This document shows, one piece after another, positions 44,311 to 56,427 of a stretch of 64,000 bases of DNA (the stretch's first letter is position 1; each line of letters opens with the position of its first letter). The DNA lies in the NCBI GenBank assembly GCA_027924645.1, contig BSBN01000445.1, positions 3,579,001-3,643,000 of the forward strand, read 5' to 3'. The notes beneath the pieces were generated by a model. The model did no database searches, was not told the origin of the DNA, and saw only the letters and a program-made list of their open reading frames with translations. The stretch comes from Cunninghamia lanceolata. Its lineage: Eukaryota; Streptophyta; Pinopsida; Cupressales; Cupressaceae. The position numbers and the translations under genes are program-made.

Positions 44311-46606
44311 TGTCCTTGATTAACTTTGCTGTTTGAAGTTGTTTTTATGAAGATCAGATTTTTTGAGCGCTTATAGCAAGTTCTAGTCACTTTTGAGAAA
44401 ATAACCATCGCTGTCTAAATACACGCATCGCTTCTGAGCTGACACCTGCCACCTTTAGCACTTTCCGGATCTCTTATAAGCAAATAGTGGTTGCTTTTTG
44501 TCTATTCTGGATCAGTTTATATACTAACAGTGGTCACTTATGCATTTATATGAATCACTTTTGATCTGATAGTGATTGCCTTTAGATAATTGAATCATTT
44601 ATTGTAGAACTAGGGTTTTTGTTGCATACTATTTTTTTGTAGATCCAGGTCACTTATGAGCCGTAATCAGTCGCTTCCTACTTTTTCGCATCGCTTGTGA
44701 GCTTTCATAATTCATATTTGATGCTCTCGGCATCGCTTATGATCTGTATCATTTCGCCTATGACAGAATATAGATCACTTTTGACTGACAGTGGATTGCC
44801 TCTGGTAAACTATGTCACTTTCAGTCTGTATCATTTGTAGTTTGTTTTTTTTGGCTACTAATTGGGTATTTGTGCAACATCTTATCGCTTGTCCAAGAAA
44901 AGGAGGTTATTAAACTACTAACATATCTGTTGTAGCTCCGATCAGTCCAAGACTTGTGGTTTTTCACTAAATTAGGAACATTTGGGCTTGGTGCTTAAAA
45001 TGAATCATTGCTTGCTCCGTGCTTGATTTATCTTTTTTTTGCTTGCATGTGATTGATTGTAACCCAAATTTAATAACAAAAGTATCCTCTCCCTTTGCAT
45101 ATCAAATGGATCTTGGGTGTATGAGAACTTATTATTATCTTTAGAGGGCCTGCCTTCCTGGTGTGAGAAGGGATATGATCCAAGCAGTAACGAGCTAAAG
45201 GCAAGTCCTTCTGAATCGCTATATAAGAAAAGTGTTTGTGTTGAAAGCCACAAACAATGGGTGTTGTTGTGTTATACCGACAACCAACCTCCCCCAAAAC
45301 CCTCCAAGGCGTAACCCTTGAAGGCTGGGAGACTCCATAATGGAGAGTAGCACTGCCACATGTATAGCCACCCAAACGGATATCCTTATTAGCAACTTTG
45401 TGTAGTAGCCAAAAACCTTCTATTTGTTGATGCAAAAGGTAGGACCTTTGAAGCCGCCCTAATTCACGTGGTTCTTAGAAGAGATAGCAGGGACAATCCT
45501 AAGGTTTGGTGAGGGACAGGCCTTATAGGAAACCCAGATCTTGGTATGCATGGGAAGTGTGTGCCATGGAGGGGAGCTGGTGCTACCAAGATCCTGAAGC
45601 TATTCGCTTTGAATAAGCATGACCAGGGGATTCAACAAATATAGTCCTTTCCTAGCCTAGGTTCTACAAGTTTGTGATTGTTGTGAGTGTGATTGTCTAT
45701 AATTACTATTTTCTTGTCAAAATTCACAATTCAAACATCTTTCCTAACAGACACAATCACTTTTGAGCTTAAACTGCCTACATACAGACAATAGAATCAC
45801 TTTTAAACCATAGTTAGCCACTTTTCACTTAAATAGAGTCACTTTTAAACAACAGTTACCTACTTTTCGCTTAAACAGAATCACTTTTAAACAATAGTTA
45901 GCCACTTTCTATCTAAATCGGTTCACCTTTAAACAATAGTCTGTCACCTTTGGCATAACCTGTGTCGCTTTCAATCAGCATTAAATCACTTTTGAGCCAA
46001 TATTAATCACCTGTGAAAAATTGGATTGCCTCTGGTTAACACTGTAACCTGTTGTCTGCACCTAAACTAGCCGCATTTGAGCTATTACCAATCACCTTTG
46101 CCCTTTTCTAAGTCGCATATGAGCTATCACTTGTTGCCTGTGGTCTAACATCAACAAATCTTAGTGACTCAGCTGAATTAGTCACAAATTTAGCTTGCTC
46201 AGCCTCAGCATTAGCTTTCAGACCTGTCTCTGACCATTAGCAGATGCCTGGACTTTGTCTCCTTCTTTAAATGTATCAATAAGCTAAATTCATGAGCTTT
46301 TCATCTTTTTGAGATCCCAAACCAGCAAACCAAACATCAAACCAATCGTTTCGATCAAACAACAAAACATCATCTTTTAGCTTTAGCTTCAGCAACATCA
46401 GTAACATAGCAACCCTTAGCAAACAACTTTTCCCTTGAGTGTGTGAGCTATTCTCTAGGGAAAACTAGCCAACAACAAACCAACCAAACAAACCAGCCAA
46501 CAACAAAACAACAAAGCAACCATCAATCAACCAACCAGGAAACTATCACCTTTCTTTTGGATCTCAAAACCTGATAAGCTAAACTTTAATTTTCAACATC
46601 AACATC
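44311..46606 (+). other. Gypsy 3 leader with degenerate TCRCTTNTGAGC array
   Basis: No gene is supported in this 2.3-kb leader. It holds many loose copies of (G/A)TC(G/A)CTT(T/A/C/G)TGAGC, for example at 44386, 44428, 44649, 44691, 44730, 45749 and through 45780-46120, separated by about 20-60 bases. A related array occurs in the opposite orientation at 58440-58870. The short minus-strand frames at 45005-45435 look like chance. Confidence 0.7.
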
Positions 46607-49157
46607 ATGCCTCAAACTAGGAGTCAATATAGAGCTGAAATGGAAGCCAAATTGCGAGCTGAAATGGAAGCCAAATTGCAAGCTGAGATGGGAACAAAGA
46701 TGCAACAATCTAGATCAACACCTCTTAAAGATGCAACTCAATTTACGACTGGTATGCCTCCTCATATGTTTACACCTCATGGGTATACTGTTGGAGAGTC
46801 ATCTTCACAACAAGTGCAACCTCAAACATTTTTTGAGACTTTTGAAGAACAATCCCAAGAAGACTTATCAGAATTTTAGGATACCCATGTGTGGGATCAA
46901 GTTGAGAGACTTGTTTTATCTAAGCCTAATCACTACTTCTTGCAACTTGCTCACATGGGTGCTAAATTACCAAGAGATTTTGACATATCCATTATTAGAG
47001 AGCATGATCTAAACACTCCCACTATTGTTGCAAAGGGACCATCCACTATAGTCACACCATCCCCTACCATATCACAAGCTCTATCTTCCACCACATCTCT
47101 TTAATTGCCTATTGTTTCTTCATTTGATCCACCATGCTCGGAGTACACTTTAGAACCTTTGATAACACCAACCAATGTGCTCCCTTTAATTTCACAAAAC
47201 TTGAACATTCCACCTTTCCATGTTCCTCAACATACTCCTCCTCCTACCATGATTGTTTCCATGCCTCAAGTAACACAAGCTATCCATGTGGCCCAAGTGC
47301 AAATGCTCCAAACATCACAATCTATCCCCATATCCCATAGTGTGCAAGCCTCCCAAACTATCTCAACAACACCAATAGTCCAAGCTTCACAACCATCACA
47401 ACCTACCATATCCCATATGAATACCATATCTCATATACCAACTGCTAATATGCTTTCCACCATCTCTACTAATCCCTCCATTACACCATATAATCCCAAT
47501 GTTAGTCTTATTGATATAAGTGACCCTCCTATCATTTCTCAAGCCAATCCTAGCACTACGGTCACTTATGTTGAGCAACTTACACCCATTCCATCATATT
47601 CTTCCAATCCTTCACGCACCATCAATCCATCTTATGCTACCCAAGGCTTGCCTATTATCGCCCAACACATGACACATATCAATCCCCATGTTGTCCAAAA
47701 TACAAACCCAAGTGTCCATCCTTCTTTTGCATCTACCAATCCTTCCATCACTTACCATCCAACTCCAACTTCCCAACCATCAACTAGTGTCAATCCATCT
47801 TCCACTTCGCATGTGATGCAAAATCCTGGTGCCCATTCATCACAATATACCCAACCACTTCTTGTGTCTCAGGGACAGCACTCCTCAACCACATATGTGC
47901 CACATACCAATCCTTTGACATACATTGTGAGTACACAACCTCAACAAATAGTCATGACTTCATATATCCCACAACAACAACCTCAATATACATCATACCA
48001 TGTTTCACCCCCTTTGCAACAACAACAATTATCTCCAAGGGATGTTCAACAAATGATCAACCAAGTGGTAGGACAAGGCAAGAAAACATTTTCTATAGAA
48101 AACATATGTGCTTATCCATTTGACAAGTCTCTTCATATGACACCTTTTCCGCCACACTTTGAAATTCCACAATTTGACAAATACAAAGGAAAAGGAAATC
48201 TGGAAGACCATCTTAGAGCATTCTTTGTGGCATGTCTCGATGTTGCTTATGACGATACATATATTTTGAGACTATTTCCTCAAAGCTTAGTAGGACAAGC
48301 TCTTGAATGGTTCTCTCATTTACCTCCAGGAATTAAGTCTTTTTCAGAATTAGCAAATAAGTTTTGATCACACTTTGTTTTTAACATTGAACATGAGGTA
48401 AACATGAATGAACTTGTCAACAATAAACAGCGTAATGGTGAAGCCTTTTCTTCTTTCACTCAACGATGGTGTAATATGGCTAGCAAACTATCAAGATCTT
48501 TCACGATAACAAAGACTATCCTCAAAACTCCAACTATAAGTCTCACTTTTGGAACAAAAATAAGAATGTTGTCAACGATGGTGTTGTAGATGCAAAGAAC
48601 ATACAAACTATGAAAGCTCCCATCAACATTCAAGCTGCTTCTACAACAACACAACCTTTTCAACGAATGCGACAATGACAAACTTCCAATCTGCACTGAC
48701 AATTTACACCATTAGCGGAACCTATGGAAGTTGTCCTTTGAAAGCTTCTCCAAGTGGGTGATATTATGTTACCAGAAGCACCACCCAATGGTGAGACACT
48801 CTTCAAAGCTTCTTGGTACAAAGAAAATGAGTACTACGATTTCCATAGAGTTAAAGGACACAAAACGAATGGTTGTATGTGCTTAAAACATGTTATCCAA
48901 GATTGCATTGATCAAGGTTTAATCAAAATTACACCTTCAACAACTCAACCAACACAACAATCAATATCGAACTATGATCTAGAGGCTTTCAAGAATCCAC
49001 TTCCATCTCATGACAAAACAAGTAACCCTCATGTCAGGAATGCCATTCAGTACAACTATGAGTCATCTACCATTGGCCTCATTGACCATGCTCGTATTTC
49101 TAGCATTACTATCCAAGGTAAAGCACCTGACTACGCTGTAACCACTCAAAGAGGTTG
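46607..49157 (+). pseudogene. gag: Gypsy 3 gag
   Basis: The frame from ATG 46607 begins MPQTRSQYRAEMEAKLRAEM (short internal repeats AEMEAKL). It continues in one frame to 48589 with stops at 46877, 47102 and 48365. A very Pro/Ser/Thr/Gln-rich segment (47105-48050) precedes the conserved core PFPPHFEIPQFDKYKGKGNL and QALEWFSHLPPGIKSF. After a frameshift near 48560 the end region includes NEYYDFHRVKGHKTNGCMCL, the counterpart of the Cys/His motif in gypsy 2, with the first Cys replaced by Tyr. It is a particle-forming structural polyprotein when intact. Confidence 0.85.
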
Positions 49158-49429
49158 AGTCATAATTCAAGGAGCACATGTTCATCCTCCTCGACTGTTC
49201 TCTAACTATAATATCTTGGATCACCTTGGCAAAACACCCGCACACATCTCCATTCTTGAGTTGCTTCGCATATCCCCTGCTCATAAAGCTATCCTTGACA
49301 AAGCCTTACAAGAGTCTTCGGTGCCCAATGATATTGATATCACATAATTCCAATCAATGGTCACTAGCATTGCAGCCCTTTGTCATTTAACCTTCTCTAA
49401 AAAAGATCTTCAACCCTCCATTCATCCCT

Positions 49430-50058
49430 CACACAATGAAGCCCTCCACATTGAGGTGTTTGTTAAACAATGCTGTATCAAATGAATCTTGGTAGATGGT
49501 GGAGCTGGTCTTTATATATGTTCTTTGAAATTAATAAAACAATTGGGATATTTTGAGAAAGATGTTGACACCTTCAAGGTTGTTACTATTAGAGCATATG
49601 ATGATGTCGAGCGAGATACTGAAGGGATTATTTTCTTGCCTATCCAAGTTGGGCCTGTCACCACAGAAACATGTTGTCAGGTTCTTGATATTGACCTTCC
49701 TTATAACATCATCCTTGGTTCTCCATGGATACATGCCCTCAAGGTAGTTCCTTCCACATACCATCAATGTCTTAAATTTCCACATAACGGTGTTGACATT
49801 ACTATCCAAGCTGATCCCAATCCATTTGAATTTTTTCATGCCTTTCAAGCTAAATATCAGAGTTTGAACCATATTCCTATCAACACCGAGGCATATCTAT
49901 CTTCATCCTATATAGATCTATCCGACCTACTCAAGCCATCATCTAGCAAAACTGCTTCCAATATCCATATCAAGTACACCGAACATGGCCCTGGTGAATA
50001 CACACTACACAAATCTTGTTGTGTTGGCACCCTTCCCTTATCTCCCCTTATCTCCTAA
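49430..50058 (+). pseudogene. pol: Gypsy 3 aspartic protease
   Basis: The open frame 49489-50058 starts inside ILVDGGAGLYICSLKLIKQL, the DGGAG active-site type of Tat proteases. It continues to YNIILGSPWIHALKVVPSTY, the flap/second hydrophobic-glycine signature, and KFPHNGVDITIQADPNPF. A stop sits just upstream of the catalytic motif (about 49483). The frame shifts at about 50000-50058 to the next segment. Confidence 0.82.
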
Positions 50059-50365
50059 ATCCTATGGTAAACCTTCTACATCCAAAACAATTTCATCCCC
50101 CACTGTCATCGAAGCTCCACCCACAGTATTCATTAAAGGCAGATTCTTGGATGATGAAGACATTGATGATATCGACTCTTGGATATTCTTTGATGAAAAT
50201 GATCAAGTCCAACTGGAAGTGGAGCAGTACAACAATGGGTTCTGCATCATCAAGAACATGGGCTACAAAGGACATGGTGGTTTGGGATCACAGGAACAAA
50301 GACCCATTGAACCCATTATTGTGTCTAAGAAGTTAAATAAGCAAGGCCTTGGTTATCAGCCGTAG
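50059..50365 (+). pseudogene. Gypsy 3 G-patch-like segment between protease and RT
   Basis: In the frame from 49985, an acidic stretch (DDEDIDDIDSWIFFDENDQ) is followed by IIKNMGYKGHGGLGSQEQRP-IEPI (about 50247-50330) and QGLGYQP before a stop at 50363. Spaced glycines with M-G-Y and L-G match the glycine-patch (G-patch) pattern, an RNA/protein-binding module. In betaretroviruses a G-patch also follows protease. I infer a comparable accessory role; the alternative is a chance Gly-rich linker. Gypsy 2 lacks the segment. Confidence 0.6.
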
Positions 50366-50800
50366 GTACCATGACTCAAAGACATTAAGTGTATTTCTGA
50401 TATTGACGCTGGACCTTCCTCGATAGGAGAGACTTCTAGTTTGGATACTATTGATGACTTCCCCCTTCATATTACTAACCTTTTGCAAGAAAACTCCATC
50501 TTCATGATTTACACAGCTTCCTCTAGCCATAACCATTCCTCCATTACCCTTTCACTCGTATATCCTGACCTCGTCGATTGGGACCAACAGGGGGCACCAA
50601 TGTTAGATACATTTGAAAATGATGAAGCTATTGTAGAATTCATGGGCTTATGACAAGGTATTCCATTGGGTGATCACAAAGCAGGTTTCATGATGGACCT
50701 ACCTAAACTAGCATATTTTGGCAGAAGTATCAAATCCTTCAGTCGCAAAAGTGAAATAAACAAAATTAAACAAAATAGGTCACTAGGTGAAAACTGAAAG

Positions 50801-52440
50801 GTGCCTCTTGACCATGAAAAAGTAAAAATAAAGGACATATCCGAAGGCGAAAACCTCTTCGAGGTGCCTAAGGATGGGGGATTTGATCTTCTTGTTGCCA
50901 CTGATTATCATGAGAAATCAACCGTGCTAGTTGAACAATCACAAGACATGAATTTGGGTACAGAGCAAAATCCAAAGATCACTCTTTTGGCAGGATCACT
51001 ATCAGAGAAAGAAAGAAGAAACTTCACAACATTTTTTATGAAAAGAGCTATAAATTTTGCATGGACTTATGCTGACATGCCGGGTCTAGATCCATCACTT
51101 GTGGTACATCATCTAGAAGTATCTCCTAATGTAAAACCTATTAAACAAAAATTATGCAAAATGCATCCACATGTAGTTTTATTGGTCAAGGCAGAGATTC
51201 AAAAACTATTAGAAGCAAAGTTCATAAAGCCTATTGATTATCCAAAATGGGTTTCAAATTTGGTATCTATAGCAAAACCTAATGGGCGAGTTCATTGTTG
51301 CATAAACTTTAGACATCTTAATAAAGCATGTCCTAAGGATGACTTTCCACTACAAAGCATAGACAACATTGTAGATCTTACATCCGAACATGAAATGCTA
51401 TCTTTGATGGATGGATTTTCAGGGTATAATCAAATCAGAATAGCAGAGGAAGATCAAGATAAAACAACTTTTATTTGTCCATGGGGCACATACTGCTGGG
51501 TTGTAATGCCTTTTGGTCTCAAGAATGCTGGAGCTACTTATCAACAAGCCATGATAGTTATTTTTCATGACCTTTTCATACTATCATGGAAGACTATGTT
51601 GATGACATCCTGGGAAAATCTAAGACAAGAGAAGGACATCTACAGGTATTAGCACAAATCTTTGATCGATTAGAAAAGTATCAAGTCAGAATGAACCCAA
51701 AGAAATGTGTATTTGGTGTAACATCTGGAAAACTGTTGGGATACATTATGTCCCGACGAGGGATAGAAGTGGACCTAGCTAAGGTAAAAGCTAGCATGGA
51801 AATGCCTCCACCAACAAATCTCAAGCAGCTCCATAGTCTACAAGGAAGGTTACAATCCATCCACAGATTTATCTCACAACTAGTAGATAAATGCCATCCT
51901 TTTCAGCATCTTCTTTGTAAGGGTGAACCTTTTAAGTGGGATGAAAAGTGTCAACAGGATTTTGATAAAATAAAGAAATATCTGGCAACACCTCCTATGT
52001 TAGTACCTCCTATGCTCGACCGCCCATTATTGCTCTACATATCATCAACAACAACAACATTGGGTGTCCTTCTAGCTCAACATGATGATTCAGGAAAAGA
52101 ACAAGCCATTTACTACATTAGCAGAACTCTTGTGGGATATGAACTCAATTATTCATCTATGGAAAAAGCATGTTTGGCATTAGTGTTTGCTTCCCAAAAG
52201 TTACGACACTATATACTGAACGAAACAACCAAGCTCATATCTAATGTCGATCCACTCAAATATCTTCTTTCTAAAGCAATCCTTATGGGAAGATTAGCAA
52301 AATGGGTCATGATTTTAAGTGAATTTGACATAAAATATGTGGATTAAAAAGCCATCAAAGGACAAGTCATCGCTGATCAATTAGCTGTAGCACCCATCAC
52401 AAATATTCACCCAATATATCTAGAATTCCCTGATGAAGGA
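50801..52440 (+). pseudogene. pol: Gypsy 3 reverse transcriptase and first RNase H/tether region
   Basis: RT is open from 50801: LSEKERRNFTTFFMKRAINF, VVHHLEVSPNVKPIKQKLCK, CINFRHLNKACPKDDFPLQS, LMDGFSGYNQIRIAEEDQDK, VMPFGLKNAGATYQQAM. A frameshift near 51575 moves to the frame from 51586 with the catalytic MEDYVDDILGKSKTREGHLQ. The next domain, LLLYISSTTTTLGVLLAQHD then YYISRTLVGYELNYSSMEKA, is the original RNase H. Its first acidic residue is absent (YIS), as expected for a degenerate tether in Tat elements. It ends at FDIKYVD with a stop (52345). Confidence 0.9.
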
Positions 52441-52449
52441 TTGTTCAAT

Positions 52450-52930
52450 TTAACTTCCCCAACATGGTGGCAGCTATATTTTGATGGATCATACACACAA
52501 CATGGATCAGGAGCAAGCATCTTGTTTGTTACCCCTCAAGGAGATTGTATACCCAAATCATACAGAATTGCATTTCCATGTACCAATAACATAGCAGAGT
52601 GAAGCTTTAATCATAGGATTGCGCATGGTAGTACAATGGGCTATCAAACAGTTACAAGTCTTTGGTGATTCTCAACTAGTTATCAAACAAGTCTTAGATG
52701 AATATTAAACAAAATATGAGAAGCTTCTTCCATACAAGCTAATGGTTGATGATTTCAAAAAGTATTTTGACAATATCACTTTTGAACAAATCCCAAGGCT
52801 ACAAAATAGAGTAGCAGATGCTATGGCTATGATTGGGTCTCTTCTAGATATGTCATCTAATACACATTAATGTGAGTTTTTGGTCAAACAACTTTTGATT
52901 CCAGCATTTGAAGTTCCATAGTCTAAGCTT
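52450..52930 (+). pseudogene. pol: Gypsy 3 second (archaeal-type) RNase H
   Basis: The sequence reads QLYFDGSYTQHGSGASILFV, CIPKSYRIAFPCTNNIAE, then after a 1-base shift near 52600 EALIIGLRMVVQWAIKQLQV, FGDSQLVIKQVLDEY and RVADAMAMIGS. FDGS, E-A-L and GDSQ carry the acidic active-site residues and all are present. This extra RNase H is a diagnostic of the Tat lineage. Stops near 52707 and 52868 break it. Confidence 0.85.
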
Positions 52931-53089
52931 ATATGTGACATTGTTGGTCCCAATTTGTCATGGTACGAGGATTTATAGGAGTATCTCTATAATCAAACCT
53001 TTCCACTTCAACTATCTAACAACCAATGCAAAACCTTTATCCACCGAGCCTCTCATTACACTATTCTGTGAGGCACCCTTTATCACCAA

Positions 53090-54201
53090 AGTCTTGATGG
53101 TATCCTTCTTAGGTGTCTTGATTCTGAGGGAGCAAAAGTGGCCTTATGTGATGTACATGAAGGTGTCTGTGGTTCACATTCTGCTAGCCCTGGCCTTGTT
53201 AAGAAACTTCTACGAGCAGGATACTATTGGCCAACCATGGAAAAAGATACACAACAATTTGTAAAGAGATGTCTACAATGTTAGAAACATGGAGATTTAA
53301 TACATGCACCAACACATGAACTTCAACCTATCATTACTCCATGGCCTTTTTCACAGTGGGGACTTGATCTCATAGGTAAAATCCATCCTACTTCATCAAA
53401 TGGTCATAAGTTCATTATCACCACCACTGAATATTTTACAAAGTGGGTGGAAGCCATACCAATGACTTATATCATGGGCAAGCGAATATCTAAGTTTATT
53501 CTACACTATATCATTTGCCGTTATGGAGTTCCTCAAGCTATTGTCATAGATAATGGTCATCCCTTCAAGAATCAAGAGGTCAAAGATCTTTGCAACAAGT
53601 TCCATATCCAACATAGATTCTCTACCCCATACTATCCTCAGAGCAATGGCCAAGCTGAAGCTTCTAATAAACAATCATCAAAATTCGCAAAAAGACAGTT
53701 AATGAAGCTGGTTAGGATTGGCATCTACAACTATGGGCCTATAGAACAAGTATCAGAACAAGTATCAGAACACCTTATACTCTTGTGTATGGCACTAAAG
53801 CTATTTTACCTATTGAGGTTGAGATCCCCTCACTGCGAGTATCCTTACAACATACCATCTCAAAGGAAGAATATCAAGTATCCAGACTCCATGATCTTGA
53901 GCTTCTCGATGAATAGTGTCTCACAACACTCAACCATCTCCAAGTCTATCAAAACCATCTATGCCATAGCTGCAACAAAAAAATCAAAGAACATAGATTT
54001 CAAGTTAGAGATCTTGTCCTTAAAGAGAATCAAAAGAATCAACAACACCATGAGAAATAGGGCAAGTTTAAACCAAATTGGCTTGGTCCTTTCATCATCA
54101 CAACAATTTATGGATCATGTGCATATACTCTTTCAACACCTGAAGGCATTCCCTTGGATAAACTAGTCAACAACATTCATCTCAAGAAGTTTTATCCTTG
54201 A
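53090..54201 (+). pseudogene. pol: Gypsy 3 integrase
   Basis: The zinc region includes HEGVCGSHSASPGLVKKLLR and FVKRCLQC followed by a stop (53281). The catalytic triad is complete: WGLDLIGKIHP (Asp), AIVIDNGHPFKNQEVKDLCN (Asp) and SNGQAEASNK (Glu). A frameshift after about 53680 leaves the C-terminal part in another frame, ending LGPFIITTIYG and NNIHLKKFYP with the stop at 54199-54201. Among the gypsy integrases in this window only this one keeps its first catalytic Asp. Confidence 0.85.
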
Positions 54202-56427
54202 ATCTCAGCTATCCCAAAAAAAAAACCAACAGTGAAAACCACTTTGTGGCACTTTAGATAAAAAAAAATAATAGTATAAGATAAATAATCGGTCCTTTGG
54301 TGAAAACCTGGTAAACATGTGCCTTGGATAAGTACAATAGTGAAAACCCAGAAAACAGGCGCTATGTGTAGTGACTAGCTTCCATCATCTGCTTGATTTG
54401 TTTGATCATCACTCTTCCTACCATATTTTTCCATCCTATCCCACATAGTCCATATCATAATCCACATATCATCACAATAAATAGCTTTTCCATCTTCGTC
54501 TCTATTAATGCTAGCTGTCATACTTGAGAAATTGCTGCGACAACTATCTCTTTTGGCACCTTAGCATCTTGACCGCACGCCTTTTTCATCGTCGCTTCTC
54601 CATAATAAACCTCATCTCGTACTGGGGGCATTTGTTGAGTCTTATTTGGAAGTGGAAACCGCTATCTCTATCTCATAGCAGATCAAACACTTTAGCTCAC
54701 AACATAGCAAACTTTCAACTTCAACCATAGCATTCATCCAATGACAAACATGGCAAAACAATTTGTAACTAGGATTCATATCTTTGTAATCAATTCGTGC
54801 TCATCTAACATATGACAATCACAAGACATCGCCAACACAAACATTCAAGCAATCACGTGAGTCTTTCAACATCACTTGTCCAACGTAATAAGCAAGAACT
54901 ACATCCCAACTCTATCATTAAAGCCTTGATCCTATGGATATAGGGTATGTAGGCAATCTAAGATGCGAAGGAAGCACTCTGATTCAGGCTAAGACAATAG
55001 CCTCTTCTTTTCATCATCCTTAAATATTTCATCACACATATCATCAATAAAACCCAGAACTACATATTCATCATGTCTCATCTTCATCGTAAATGTGCTT
55101 TGATCCCATGGATACAGGGTATGTAGGTAGTTTGGAATATGAAGGAAATTTCCAGTACTCAAGCACAGATGATCCACCCCATCTTCTTCATCTTCTCTCA
55201 TCTTCCATCTTCTTCTCTTTGATCAGCTCAAGTAGGAAGTAGTCTATGTGTATACTGAAAGCTCTAGCACTTTAACCAATCAAGAGTAAGCCATAAGCTA
55301 TTTGTCTGCATGCCTTTAGCCAACATTTGCTATAATAGTTTATCAACATCTTTAGCCTTCAACAGGATGCAGCTTTCATCTTAATAAGGCGCCAACTTAA
55401 ATCCATCTAAGAGCACCTAAATTTGGCAAGACAACATGATGACAGTAACTTTTGTTTTATCTTTTGATTTATCTTTTGTCCCTTTTCTATGCCTAATGAA
55501 GACTACCTTGATCTATCATATCTTGGTACTTTGCGATGAAGTAACGAATGGGACATGGTCATAGTGCTTTCATATGCCATGTTTGCGGGATGATCTTATT
55601 CTCTTCCTAAGCGTATTGGTATCTTGTACGTGTTGGGATTAGCATCTTACATATCAATATCTCTAGCATCTGAGAAGCTAAACAGTCTCTTATGCACTTG
55701 ACACTATTCTATGTTAAGACTAGCTCCATACATATAACCAACAAGCTGTCACTATGCATAGTGGAGATAAGCTCAAACCATTGCTTGTAGCATCAAAGTC
55801 CATCTCAAAACACTAGCTGCTATTCATATTTTGTACATGTTGGCTCAACATCTTGACCTCATGTGTTTAGACAAGATTGTAGCATGCTAGTTGCGCATTG
55901 GATATCTCGACACCTTGGTCTTCTATACCCTAGTGCATAACATCCACATGCTATATCAAACATAAGGATTGCATTTCTTTTCATTGTGAGAAATTACTTA
56001 AAAAGCTGCCCATCATCCCATCTATTCATCATATTATTCACCTATATAGTCTTCAGCCAAGATCAATCATTTCTATCGTCCTTCTTCCACATCTCTTATC
56101 CTGCAAAACAAGTGTGTTAGACATACATAAATTCCTCATATATCATCTCATTACCATCTATCTATATGCATACATTCATATCATAACCATTTACATATTT
56201 GCCTTATCATAGATTCCCATTCATATCATTTGCATAAACATCCATACATAAATCCATGAAAATACCAATAGTTCATCCACTACAACATCATATAGATCAT
56301 CAATACACCATCATATTTATACACATGTGTCAATATACAAGTGTCTACATATACAAGCTGAGCCATAAAGAATGTATGTATAATCAGCTCTAGGCCTCAT
56401 CATGATACAACATAAAACAAGATAGCC
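54202..56427. other. Gypsy 3 spacer between integrase and antisense PMD gene
   Basis: No gene is supported over 2.2 kb. A phrase, GATCC(T/C)ATGGATA(T/C)AGGGTATG, recurs at about 54928 and 55102 with similar following sequence (TAGG...GAAGGAA), a duplication about 174 bp apart. The rest is C+T-rich on the + strand without clear structure. Confidence 0.6.

Noticed and set aside
45005..45435. Overlapping minus-strand frames in the gypsy 3 leader as a gene
   Set aside because: Two overlapping frames with no recognisable domain in a motif-array leader; no start context or homologue in the window.
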